A stretch of DNA of 42,502 nt from Chitinophagaceae bacterium (GTDB lineage Bacteria > Bacteroidota > Bacteroidia > Chitinophagales > Chitinophagaceae), in the NCBI GenBank assembly GCA_014379965.1, contig JACMKU010000153.1:1-42502 (forward strand). The letters are read 5' to 3'. Position 1 is the first letter of the stretch; every line of letters begins with the position of its first letter. Shown here one piece after another: positions 25,987-34,202 of this stretch. Under the pieces are notes generated by a model, which ran no database searches, had not been told where the DNA came from, and worked only from the letters and a program-made list of their open reading frames with translations. The position numbers and the translations under genes were made by a program.

Positions 25987-26260
25987 GAAAGTCGGAAAGT
26001 CGGAAAGTCCGGAAGTCCGGAAGTCCGGAAGTCCGAAAGACCGGCCAACCCCCGAGTGCGCCGTCATTGCGAGGCCTAATGAAAATGGGAATACTAAATC
26101 TCCTGGAGGCCGAAGCAATCTCCTCAATATCGAATGCTAGTGGAGGGGATTGCTTCGGCCTCTTGTGAGAGCCTTTGAGCAGACGTGACCTCCGGCCTCG
26201 CAATGACGGCGCACTCGGGGGTTGGCCGGTTTTCCGGGCTTTCGGATTTTTCATCGAAAT
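25987..26260. repeat. Composite inverted-repeat element with octamer array and 36-bp perfect arms
   Basis: Seven octamers (GAAAGTCG, GGAAGTCC and variants) run from 25987 to 26042, starting at the base after the exuT stop. Overlapping their end, a 36-bp arm at 26041-26076 recurs perfectly inverted at 26194-26229; two degenerate octamers follow it to about 26247. Nested inside is a second inverted repeat, 26106-26125 with 26143-26162, 19 of 20 bp matching. The arms contain CGTCATTGCGAGG and the inner repeat GAAGCAATC, words I remember from dispersed palindromes in many bacterial genomes. No transposase is encoded, so it may be a non-autonomous element. Confidence 0.85.
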
Positions 26261-26308
26261 CCTCTATTTTTATCGACCAATCTGCTTTTCCAAAATTAAC
26301 CACCACTT

Positions 26309-28135
26309 ATGAGAATTAAACTCACTTCTCCAATTGCCCTTTTCGCAATCTGTCTTTTACTATCTACGGGTTGCCAGCGTGAACTAAAATATGAGCTTAG
26401 GCCACCACCACAGGGTGGAACCGGCATTTGGAAGACCGCAGGCGTCACTGGCCAGATTCTCGATGCCGACGGCATGCCCGTTAATGGAGCCGAGGTCAAG
26501 TTTGGTACACGCACCGTGCAGACAGACAAAAATGGTTATTTCAGCTTCGCAAATACAACTTTCACTACTGCCGAAGCCTTTGTTACCGTGAAGAAATCGG
26601 GATTCTTCAGTGGGAGTCGAACATTCTATCCAAGAGAAGGCAGCAATAACTACGTGAAGATTCAATTGATCCGCTACTTCGTTACCGCGACCATAGATGC
26701 AACGATGGGTGGCATTGTAGAATTGCGCAATGGCATGCTGATCGAATTACCAGCCGATGGTATTGTCACAGCTTCTGGAGCAAACTACACCGGTGAAGTA
26801 AACGTCGCAGCCGCCTACCTCGATCCGACGTCCGCGGATATTAATGAGAAGATGCCAGGAGACCTGAGAGGGTTGAATACTACTGGCCAGCAAAGAATCT
26901 TGAAAAGCCTTGGCATGGTAGCCGTTGAGCTTACTTCCGCAACCGGTCTACCTGTGAACCTCAAGACCGGAGAAAAGGCCATACTTACATTCCCAATACC
27001 CGCATCGCTTGCAGGTTCTGCACCTGCATCTGTTCCCCTCTGGTACTTCGATGATGCTGCCGGCTTATGGAAAGAAGAAGGCGTAGCCATCAACCAGGGA
27101 AGCGAGTATGTTGGAGAGGTTAGCCATTTTACTTTCTGGAACGTCGATGTTCCTTGTGAATTCATAAGGCTAAGTGTGAAAGTGACTAGTCCTGACGGCA
27201 CACCTCTGGGGGGCGCCAAGGTAACAATCACTAGCCTTGCAAGTGGCGTATCGGCGTATGATTTTACGGATAATACCGGATATGTAGAAGGAGGCGTTCC
27301 AAAAGGCGAGGCGCTTAAGATGGAAGTGTTCGACAATTGTAACAATGTTGTTCTCACAAGAAATATTGGACCCTATAATACCGACACCGATCTTGGAAGC
27401 ACAGCAGTCACGGGAAATGTTCCTCTCCAGACGATCTACGGAACAGTAAATGCATGCAATGGCACCTCGCTTGCAAGCGGCACGTTACAAGTAATCCTCA
27501 GTAATAATCAGTCAGAATTCGCCGTCATCGATAACGGTCAGTTCAGCATTACATATTTGTCTTGTGCAGGCGCCACATCTGCGCAGCTGATCGCTATTGA
27601 TGACAACGGACAGCAACAGGGCAACGTAGTTACAGTTCAATTACCAAGTAATAATGTAAATGCAGGAGCACTACAGGCTTGTGGTGTTGCTATAAATACT
27701 TTCTTGAATATCACAATTGATGGTGTACCGCAGGTATGGAATAATACGAACGCAGAATTGCTCGTTGCATTCGAGGACACTACATATATCTATCCAAATG
27801 GTGATCACGATCTGGTTATCATTGCCGGCGATACATCAAATGGCAAGGAGCCAAATGGAATCTATCTCCAGCATCCTCCCGGTACGCTTACCGCGCCGGC
27901 GCAACTGCTGATGACCGACGGGTTCTGGACAATTAGTGCATCGGACTTCAATGATTACACACCGATGGATCCTTCTATGAGGGCGAACGTTACAACATAC
28001 GGACCGATTGGCCAGTTCGTAGCAGGAAACTTCAACGGGATGTTCACGACATTTAATAATACTACCGGAACTTATGATACGGTCTCGGCAAATGGCAGCT
28101 TCAGGGTGAAGAGGACGGCGTCGTGGTGGTGGTAG
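26309..28135 (+). CDS. Large lipoprotein with carboxypeptidase-regulatory-like domains
   Basis: The 608-residue product has a lipoprotein signal (ending LLLSTGC, Cys22) and looks wholly beta-rich. Residues about 45-125 form a carboxypeptidase-regulatory-like domain (VTGQILDADGMPVNGAEVKFG, then TDKNGYFSFANTTF). About 130-290 resemble a ZU5/FAM171-like sandwich with VPLWYFDDAAGLWKEEG. A second regulatory-like domain is at about 295-350 (VKVTSPDGTPLGGAKVTI, TDNTGYVEGGVPKG). The C-terminal 200 residues are unassigned strands. A surface-exposed structural or binding lipoprotein is likely, but I do not know its function. It is separated from the pectin locus by the composite repeat and has no enzyme motif. 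Confidence 0.65.
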   Translation: MRIKLTSPIALFAICLLLSTGCQRELKYELRPPPQGGTGIWKTAGVTGQILDADGMPVNGAEVKFGTRTVQTDKNGYFSFANTTFTTAEAFVTVKKSGFFSGSRTFYPREGSNNYVKIQLIRYFVTATIDATMGGIVELRNGMLIELPADGIVTASGANYTGEVNVAAAYLDPTSADINEKMPGDLRGLNTTGQQRILKSLGMVAVELTSATGLPVNLKTGEKAILTFPIPASLAGSAPASVPLWYFDDAAGLWKEEGVAINQGSEYVGEVSHFTFWNVDVPCEFIRLSVKVTSPDGTPLGGAKVTITSLASGVSAYDFTDNTGYVEGGVPKGEALKMEVFDNCNNVVLTRNIGPYNTDTDLGSTAVTGNVPLQTIYGTVNACNGTSLASGTLQVILSNNQSEFAVIDNGQFSITYLSCAGATSAQLIAIDDNGQQQGNVVTVQLPSNNVNAGALQACGVAINTFLNITIDGVPQVWNNTNAELLVAFEDTTYIYPNGDHDLVIIAGDTSNGKEPNGIYLQHPPGTLTAPAQLLMTDGFWTISASDFNDYTPMDPSMRANVTTYGPIGQFVAGNFNGMFTTFNNTTGTYDTVSANGSFRVKRTASWWW

Positions 28136-28201
28136 GTTGTTAGTTGAATGAGTTGATTAAGTTGTCTCAACTCAATCAACTCATTCAACCTAGTCAACTA
28201 A
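28136..28201. repeat. Facing-arm GTTG/CAAC array filling a convergent gap
   Basis: The whole 66-bp gap between two convergent stop codons is repeat. GTTG occurs at 28136, 28143, 28152 and 28161 (steps 7, 9, 9) and CAAC at 28168, 28177, 28186 and 28195 (steps 9, 9, 9), so the two halves pair as a long hairpin. It probably ends transcription in both directions, although it lacks a standard T-run. Confidence 0.75.
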
Positions 28202-29983
28202 CTAAGCATATATTCTCTCAATCGCATCCCTATACTTCTCCGTTATCACCTTTCTCTTCATCGACAGCTTCGGTGTCATTTCACCGGTATCGATGCTCCA
28301 TTCGTTGGCGAGTAGTTCAAATTTCTTTATTTGCTCTACGTGGTTGAAGTACTTGTTGAAGCTGTCGACAAGGTCCCTGAACAACTCGATTACTTTTGGA
28401 TTCCGAATAAGTTCCTCGTTGCTACCTGCAGCTACTTCATGCTGACGGGCCCAGTCGCGAAGGTTGGGAAATGAAGGTATGATCAGCGCCCCCACGAATT
28501 TGCGCTCCGGCCCTACGATCATCACCTGTTCGATGAATGGAGATTCCTTTAGTTTATTCTCAACTGGCAACGGCGCTACGTATTTACCGCCACTCGTCTT
28601 GAACAATTCTTTCTTCCTGTCCGTGATCTTAAGAAATCTATTGTCGACCAACGTGCCGATATCGCCCGTATGAAACCAATTATCCGTTATTACTTCGTCA
28701 GTAAGGTCGGGTCGCTTATAATATCCAACCATTACGTTCGGACCCTTGCAAAGAATCTCTCCATCCTCCGCGATCTTTACGGATACATCCTCAATCAGCG
28801 GACCCACGCTGCCAAACATTCTCTCGTTCTCATTGTACCTGTTCACGCTGATGACTGGGGATGTCTCCGTCAATCCATACCCTTCCATGATGATGATCCT
28901 CGCCGCTGTGAATATCCGTATCAGTCTCACCTGGCAAGCTGCGCCGCCTGTAACAATACACCTGATATTATTGCCAAGCGCCTCACGCCATTTGCTGAAT
29001 ATAAGTTTGTTCGCCAACCCAAGCTGCATGGAATACCACAGCCCCTGGTTTTTATTGATCTCGAATTTCTCCGCAAGACCATGCGCCCAGAAGAATAGTT
29101 TCTTTTTCACACCAGTCAGTTCATTCCCCTTCTGCATGATGCGGTCATATACTTTTTCCAATAGCCTCGGCACCGTTGTGAACATTTCGGGCTTCACTTC
29201 ACGTAGATTATCGGCGATGGTTTCCAGGCTCTCGGCATAATAGATCGCAGTACCATTGAATAGGTACAGGTATGTCACCATCCGTTCAAAAATGTGATTC
29301 AGTGGAAGGAAACTCAACGCTTTCATGTTTGTACCTGGGGGAAAGCAAGGCATGGACGCCATCACATTCGAGAGAATATTCTCGTGGCTAAGCATGACAC
29401 CCTTTGGTGTACCTGTGGTGCCTGAAGTATAGATGATCGTGGCCACATCTTTATAGTCAATCTTATCCGATACGGTCTTTATTCGTGCAATTAACTCAGG
29501 AGTGCTTCGCGCTGTCAATTCCTTCCAATGGCGTGCGTTCACTACATGTTCGAAAGTGTAGATCTCAAGTAAGGAAGGTACACGCTCCCTAATACTAACG
29601 ACTTTATGAAAAGTATCTTCGTCGTTGACGAAGACGATCTTCACTTGAGCATCCTTTAAGATGAATTCAAGCTCGTTTACATTGATCGTTGGGTAAATAG
29701 GTGTCAACAATGCACCCGTCTGTTGAACGGCCAGGTCGAGGATCACCCATTCGGGCCGGTTCCTTGAAAGAACGGCAACCTTGTCTCTTCCTTCCACACT
29801 CATATCATTTGGACCGATGCCGAGACTCATCAGCCCCGCGCTAAGCTGGTTAACGGTTTCGGCGACCTCGCGGGTACCGTACTTTTTCCATTCTCCCGCT
29901 TCCTTTCCCGCCAGCATCACATCAAGTGGTTGGCGTTGAAGATGGTACTCCAGACAATCAAAAAGCCTTTTTGGTTGATTCAT
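28202..29983 (-). CDS. Long-chain fatty acid--CoA ligase (AMP-binding, FadD/FAA1-like)
   Basis: The enzyme activates fatty acids to acyl-CoA through an acyl-adenylate. The 593-residue product shows all adenylation motifs: YTSGTTGTPKGVMLSH at about 185-200, EGYGLTETSPV, WFHTGDIG, and DRKKELFKTSGGKYVAP in the C-terminal part, with the hinge Asp. The N-terminus ETVNQLSAGLMSLGIG and the extended C-terminus NKYFNHVEQIKKFELL are typical of bacterial long-chain ligases near 600 residues. It starts with the ATG complementary to 29981-29983 and converges on the lipoprotein gene. It has no evident tie to the pectin locus; a housekeeping lipid role is expected. Confidence 0.93.
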   Translation of the reverse strand: MNQPKRLFDCLEYHLQRQPLDVMLAGKEAGEWKKYGTREVAETVNQLSAGLMSLGIGPNDMSVEGRDKVAVLSRNRPEWVILDLAVQQTGALLTPIYPTINVNELEFILKDAQVKIVFVNDEDTFHKVVSIRERVPSLLEIYTFEHVVNARHWKELTARSTPELIARIKTVSDKIDYKDVATIIYTSGTTGTPKGVMLSHENILSNVMASMPCFPPGTNMKALSFLPLNHIFERMVTYLYLFNGTAIYYAESLETIADNLREVKPEMFTTVPRLLEKVYDRIMQKGNELTGVKKKLFFWAHGLAEKFEINKNQGLWYSMQLGLANKLIFSKWREALGNNIRCIVTGGAACQVRLIRIFTAARIIIMEGYGLTETSPVISVNRYNENERMFGSVGPLIEDVSVKIAEDGEILCKGPNVMVGYYKRPDLTDEVITDNWFHTGDIGTLVDNRFLKITDRKKELFKTSGGKYVAPLPVENKLKESPFIEQVMIVGPERKFVGALIIPSFPNLRDWARQHEVAAGSNEELIRNPKVIELFRDLVDSFNKYFNHVEQIKKFELLANEWSIDTGEMTPKLSMKRKVITEKYRDAIERIYA

Positions 29984-30078
29984 GGTGCAAGCATTATAAT
30001 TCCCCGATCGCGGGCCAATTTTAGAAGGCCGCTATCTCCAACAAATTAGGCAAAAAGCAACGGAAAAAGAAGGGAAAT

Positions 30079-30240
30079 GTGAGCGTAAGCAGTGAATGGT
30101 GAGTTGTGAGTAGTGAATGGCTTCACGTATTCTAAAAAGGCATTTCAACTTCGAAAAGACGGTACAAATTGCGTGAACTACTCACTACTCACTATTCACC
30201 ATTCACCATTCACCATTCACTACTGCTCGCCGCTCACTGG
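30079..30240. repeat. Facing-arm TGAATGG heptad array at the 3' end of the TPR gene
   Basis: Six consecutive heptads fill 30079-30120 (GTGAGCG, TGAATGG and variants). The second arm at 30173-30240 has about nine heptads in the opposite sense (for example CATTCAC three times running). The spacer of about 52 bp shows nothing recognisable. The right arm runs over the stop codon of the TPR gene (30234-30236), so the repeat supplies its last codons. The remaining upstream part of the gap, 29984-30078, probably holds the acyl-CoA ligase promoter, but I found no clear match. Confidence 0.75.
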
Positions 30241-31247
30241 TAGTATTGTCCCGCCGGCATCCTAAACACCCTATTCTTCTGAAAATTCGTAAAAGCGGTG
30301 TATTGCTCGGTGTGAGTCTTTGTCCAATTATCATAGGCAGCCAGGTTGTCTACCGGTCCGAACAGCCATTGGTTATATGCCTCGAACATGCCTTCTTTCA
30401 GCAGCTGCTGATGATAGTCGAAGAGTTTAAATGGAAACCGGGATGCATTGGTAGCATACCAGTCGAGGATGAATCGAGTGCGAATCATCGTGATTGTCTC
30501 GAGAGTGAGGCCGCTATTAGCGAGTGATGATTGTTTGTTCATCGCCTGCAGGAATGCCCGTGAGAATTCGCTTTTGTTCTTGTCCTCGCCTTTCATCAGG
30601 TCGGCCTCGGCAAAAAGTTTTTCCTTATAGCCTTGCAACAAAAGTTGCTTCATGGCGGATCCTCTTTCAGTCAGGCTCTCCATGTTTACGAAGATCTCTC
30701 CATAAACGAGACTCCATACCTTGTCTTTGGTGAAGAAATAATATAATGCGGCGTTGTAGTAGTTTCCACCATACGCAGGATCCTGCTGTATGCCTTTGAG
30801 CCATTGTTCGATGGCGGAATAGTCTTTCGTCGACCACAATAGTTCACCATATTCGCTATAGAGCGGTCCGCTCTTTGGAAATTTCTTCAATCCTTTCTTG
30901 TATGCCTTTTCGCACTCCTTAGATTGCTCCAATGCCTTATACACGTTACCGGCGAGTTGGAATGTGACTACATCCGCATCGTTGCGATCAATTAGTGCCT
31001 TCACTCCCTCGAGAGCCCTCGCATAATCCCTCTTCAGGTAGTAGCTCATGACGAGGTCTTTCTGAAGTTCGAGGCTATTTTGGTCCTGCTGAAGGGCTCG
31101 AACCAGGATGATAATCGCATTATCGAAGTCGCCCGAGCGCATGAACGTCTTGGCATTTTCGTGCAGCGTCTTTACATCATCGCCGGGTTGGGAAAAAGAA
31201 GCAAGTGTAAAAAAGGAGACGATAGCAAGAACGATAAACTTTTTCAT
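30234..31247 (-). CDS. Secreted TPR-repeat protein of unknown function
   Basis: I chose the ATG at 31247, which opens a clean signal peptide (MKKFIVLAIVSFFTLASFSQ); the reading frame upstream of it has no signal and little sense. The 337-residue product has helical TPR units at about residues 25-170 (FMRSGDFDNAIIILVRALQQD, LAGNVYKALEQSKECEKAYKKG, YGELLWSTKDYSAIEQWLKG). The C-terminal half is helical too, and I do not recognise it. It is probably periplasmic and scaffold-like. The last codon and stop lie inside a heptad repeat, so its C-terminus was likely set by the repeat's arrival. The next gene upstream on this strand, DUF1015, ends about 100 bp away. Confidence 0.7.
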   Translation of the reverse strand: MKKFIVLAIVSFFTLASFSQPGDDVKTLHENAKTFMRSGDFDNAIIILVRALQQDQNSLELQKDLVMSYYLKRDYARALEGVKALIDRNDADVVTFQLAGNVYKALEQSKECEKAYKKGLKKFPKSGPLYSEYGELLWSTKDYSAIEQWLKGIQQDPAYGGNYYNAALYYFFTKDKVWSLVYGEIFVNMESLTERGSAMKQLLLQGYKEKLFAEADLMKGEDKNKSEFSRAFLQAMNKQSSLANSGLTLETITMIRTRFILDWYATNASRFPFKLFDYHQQLLKEGMFEAYNQWLFGPVDNLAAYDNWTKTHTEQYTAFTNFQKNRVFRMPAGQYYQ

Positions 31248-31349
31248 ATTACAATTTAACTCAGGAGGAACGGCCGTAGCACGTCCCGGTGATAAAATAA
31301 CAAATATTTGAGGGCAACGCATGTTCCTAATCACTCTTCACCCTATTCC

Positions 31350-32570
31350 TCAGATGAGGTGAGTGAGCAGCCCATCACGCAATTTGGGTTCAAACCAGGT
31401 ACTCTTCGGGGGCATCACATTGCCGCTATCAGCAATATCGAACAACTGCTCGATCGTGACTGGGAAGAGGCTAAATGCAACTTTCATTTCTCCGCTGTTT
31501 ACCCTTTTTTCCAATTCTCCGAGTCCACGGATGCCTCCTACAAAGTCGATCCGTTTGTCGGTACGCTGGTCGCGGATACCAAGGATTTTCTTGAGAATGT
31601 TATTAGAAAGAACCGTAACATCCAGTACTCCGATGGGATCGTTGGTATACGTTCCTTTTCGTGCTGTAAGAATGTACCACTGGCCATCCAAATACATGCC
31701 GAATTCGTGTAATTGAGTGGGTTTTACGGGCTCCGGGCTAAGCGTAATCAGGAATTCTTCCTGGAGTGCGCTTATGAAGTCTTCCGCGTTATGACCATTG
31801 AGGTCCTTGACAACACGATTATAATCAAGTATTGCCAGTTCGCTTGCAGGGAAGATAGTCGTCAGGAAATATTTTGCATCCTTGCTATCAGGGATCTGCT
31901 GGCTGACCTTGGCTGCAGATGCAGCACGATGATGGCCGTCAGCGATATAGGTAGCTGGTACTTCGTTCGCGAAGATCTTTGTAATAGAATCGTTGATTCG
32001 GGCATCGGTGATTGCCCAGATAGTATGACGAATGCCATCATCAGCCATGAAATCATACACCGGGGCGTTTCCGGTTTTCCAGGAATCGATGGTATTATTC
32101 ACTTCTTTCACGTCGCGATATGCGAGAAATACATTGCCGGTCTGGGCGCGGGTAGTCTTGATATGGTTGATACGGTCCTGTTCTTTTTCCGGGCGGGTAA
32201 ATTCGTGCTTCTTGATCACGTCGTTGAAATAATCATCTATCGATGAGAGGCAGACAAGTCCCGTCTGGCTCCGGCCTTTCATGATTAACTGGTAGATGTA
32301 GTAGTGGGCGGTTTCCTCCCTGAAAAGCGTTCCCTGGTTGATCAGCCGATCCAGATTCTCATTAGCCTTCCGGTAAACAGGTTCACCATGTGAATCGGCA
32401 TTGGATGGCAGGTCGATCTCAGACTTGGTAACGTGCAGGAAGGAAGCTTCATTTCCTTTTGCCTCCTCTCTCGCCTCTTCACTGTTGAGCACATCATAGG
32501 GTCGGGATGCCACTTTTTCCGCGAGTTCTTTCTTTGGTCTCAATGCCCTGAAGGGCGCAATAATAGCCAT
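31350..32570 (-). CDS. DUF1015 family protein, downstream of serC
   Basis: The 406-residue cytoplasmic product matches DUF1015 through APFRALRP at the N-terminus, SRPYDVLN at 22-29, HEFTRPEKEQDR at 122-133, and YIADGHHRAASA at 208-219. The DGHHR motif at 211-215 recalls the G-x-H-R box of ParB/sulfiredoxin-fold proteins, some of which are serine kinases. It starts 5 bp after serC ends on the same strand, so the two are an operon. A role in serine or phosphoserine metabolism is therefore a reasonable inference, not an established function. The family's usual neighbour serA is not seen here. Confidence 0.85.
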   Translation of the reverse strand: MAIIAPFRALRPKKELAEKVASRPYDVLNSEEAREEAKGNEASFLHVTKSEIDLPSNADSHGEPVYRKANENLDRLINQGTLFREETAHYYIYQLIMKGRSQTGLVCLSSIDDYFNDVIKKHEFTRPEKEQDRINHIKTTRAQTGNVFLAYRDVKEVNNTIDSWKTGNAPVYDFMADDGIRHTIWAITDARINDSITKIFANEVPATYIADGHHRAASAAKVSQQIPDSKDAKYFLTTIFPASELAILDYNRVVKDLNGHNAEDFISALQEEFLITLSPEPVKPTQLHEFGMYLDGQWYILTARKGTYTNDPIGVLDVTVLSNNILKKILGIRDQRTDKRIDFVGGIRGLGELEKRVNSGEMKVAFSLFPVTIEQLFDIADSGNVMPPKSTWFEPKLRDGLLTHLI

Positions 32571-32575
32571 TCGTT

Positions 32576-33658
32576 TTATCCTTTTTTATTTGCGAAATCT
32601 TTCATGAGTGCAGTCAGTGCCTCCACGCTTTCCAGTTTCAGTGCATTGTAGAGAGAGATGCGGAATCCGCCTACGCTTCGATGACCTTTTATTCCAATCA
32701 TTCCCTCCTTTTTACACAGTTCAGCGAACTCTTTCTCAAGAGAAGGATCTTCCATCACAAATACAGCATTCATCTTACTGCGATCTTCATTTGCTACAGT
32801 GCCACGAAATACGGGAAGTGAGTCGATGGTGTCGTACAATAATTTCGCCTTGGCTCCATTCAGTTTTTCCAAAGCAGGTACACCTCCCTGGGCTTTAAGC
32901 CATCGCAGCGTGAGCATTGCCACATATACCGCGAATACGGGCGGTGTATTCAACATGCTTTCTTCTTTAATGTGGTTGCGGTAATCTAAGATTGTCGGCA
33001 ACGGCCTGTTCACTTTTCCGAGTATGTTTTTATTAACGACGATGAGATTCACTCCCGCCGCTCCCATATTTTTCTGTGCTCCTGCATAGATTATGGCGAA
33101 CTTATTAAAATCGAGTTGTCTACTAAAAATATCACTACTCATGTCTGCTACCACGGGTATCCCACTATCATAAGGCATGTTTGTCCATTGTGTGCCGGCG
33201 ATTGTCTCGTTAGTGGTAATATGAAGGTAGACGCCTGTTGGGCTGACCGATAGCTGTTTCGGTATCGTTGTATAGTTAGTGTCCCTTGCAGAACCTGCGA
33301 TCTCTACGTGACCGAATAGCCTCGCTTCCTTGATCGCTTTCGACGCCCATGTACCGGTGTCTGTGTAGAAGGCGAGGTCATTCTCATTCAACAGGTTCAT
33401 TGGCACCTGCATGAACTGTGTAGTGGCGCCGCCATGGAGAAATAATACTTCGTGGTCAGCGTCGAGATTCATCAACTCCTTTACCAATGATCGAGCCTCA
33501 CTCATGACCGCTTCGAACATCACAGTACGGTGACCAATCTCGAGGATCGATAACCCGGTGTTGTTGAAATCGAATATGGCCCGGCTGGCTTCTTCCAGCA
33601 CCTCTGCGGGAAGGATGGATGGGCCGGCGTTGAAATTGTGGATTTTTGTACTGGGCAA
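32576..33658 (-). CDS. serC: Phosphoserine aminotransferase
   Basis: SerC makes O-phosphoserine from 3-phosphohydroxypyruvate with pyridoxal phosphate. The frame stays open to 33739, but the family N-terminus is (M)KIHNFNAGPSILP and no ATG exists there. I chose the TTG at 33658, giving MPSTKIHNF and 360 residues, the usual length. A perfect -7 element, TACATTTG on the - strand at 33688-33695, lies between the two candidate starts and supports this choice. Key residues are GGATTQFM at 76-83 and the PLP Lys196 in IYAGAQKNMGAAG. DUF1015 follows after 5 bp. Family is certain, and the start is fairly certain. Confidence 0.92.
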   Translation of the reverse strand: MPSTKIHNFNAGPSILPAEVLEEASRAIFDFNNTGLSILEIGHRTVMFEAVMSEARSLVKELMNLDADHEVLFLHGGATTQFMQVPMNLLNENDLAFYTDTGTWASKAIKEARLFGHVEIAGSARDTNYTTIPKQLSVSPTGVYLHITTNETIAGTQWTNMPYDSGIPVVADMSSDIFSRQLDFNKFAIIYAGAQKNMGAAGVNLIVVNKNILGKVNRPLPTILDYRNHIKEESMLNTPPVFAVYVAMLTLRWLKAQGGVPALEKLNGAKAKLLYDTIDSLPVFRGTVANEDRSKMNAVFVMEDPSLEKEFAELCKKEGMIGIKGHRSVGGFRISLYNALKLESVEALTALMKDFANKKG

Positions 33659-33687
33659 AACTGAAGAGATCAAGATTAACTTTTTTG

Positions 33688-33695
33688 CAAATGTA
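33688..33695 (-). promoter_or_regulatory. Promoter -7 element of serC-DUF1015
   Basis: On the - strand this reads TACATTTG, a perfect match to the Bacteroidota -7 consensus TAnnTTTG. The TTG start codon is about 30 bp downstream. A TTTG lies 15 bp upstream, somewhat closer than the usual -33 distance, and it is part of the CGCAAAG repeat, so the repeat may supply the -33 element. Confidence 0.5.
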
Positions 33696-33702
33696 AGAAA
33701 TG

Positions 33703-33826
33703 GTTTCTCGCAAAGACGCCAAGTTTCGCAAAGCCGCAAAGGAGCTCGCAGTCCGATTGTGTACTAAAGGGTTGACGCTGTGTAAACTCAGCGTCTTTGC
33801 GAACCTTTACGTCTTTGCGTGAAATC
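33703..33826. repeat. Facing-arm CGCAAAG repeat upstream of serC
   Basis: CGCAAAG occurs at 33709-33715, 33727-33733 and 33735-33741; its reverse complement CTTTGCG occurs at 33795-33801 and 33813-33819. The arms 33703-33742 and 33789-33826 pair with some mismatches around a 46-bp spacer. Words of this kind are, from memory, dispersed in many bacterial genomes. It fills the gap between serC and the phospholipase remnant. Confidence 0.7.
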
Positions 33827-33839
33827 TAACGAGAGACAC

Positions 33840-34192
33840 CTATTCATGTTCGCGGCTTTTCAGAGCCCCTTTTTTCCACGCCTCATTCAACATTTCAAAC
33901 TCCTTCATATCCTCTACCGAAAACTGGGCTTGTGATAGCGTGCTGAGCTCCGGCTGACCGGCATTGATCCAGGCAGTATACCAAAAAGAGGCGCCTGTAC
34001 AAGGTACCGTCGCTTGTCGGGATCAACGGCATGTTCTTCGAGGAAACCAACATTTGGTTTGTAGAAGACCATCATCTCCGGCGGGAGGAGAAATACCGCG
34101 TAATAATTGATTTTGCGATGGGCGAAGAAGCCCCAGGAGAAGCATGGCATGGCCAGCATGATGCAAACGACACTTATCACTATCTTTCTCAC
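33840..34192 (-). pseudogene. Remnant of a zinc-dependent phospholipase C/S1-P1 nuclease-like gene
   Basis: From the GTG at 34192 the frame gives MRKIVISVVCIMLAMPCFSW followed by GFFAHRKINYYAVFLLPPEMM and ends its family likeness at VDPDKRRY. The WGFFAH start is typical of a Bacteroidota zinc-dependent phospholipase C-like family in which the mature N-terminal Trp binds zinc. After that the frame is out of register. In another frame of the same strand, GASFWYTAWINAGQPEL begins and runs through SVEDMKEFEMLNEAWKKG to a stop at 33840-33842; this looks like the C-terminus of the same family. Around 110 residues remain of a protein I remember as well over 300, so most of the middle is deleted and the junction shifts frame. 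Confidence 0.72.
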
Positions 34193-34202
34193 GATCCAAA
34201 AT

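Noticed and set aside
25846..26306. Several - strand frames over the composite repeat downstream of exuT
   Set aside because: They translate octamers and palindrome arms into repetitive peptides such as RTSGLPDFRT; they are by-products of the repeat.
28464..29240. Open frames on the + strand across the acyl-CoA ligase gene
   Set aside because: They are antisense shadows of a clear AMP-binding protein and show no family motifs, signal peptides or start context of their own.
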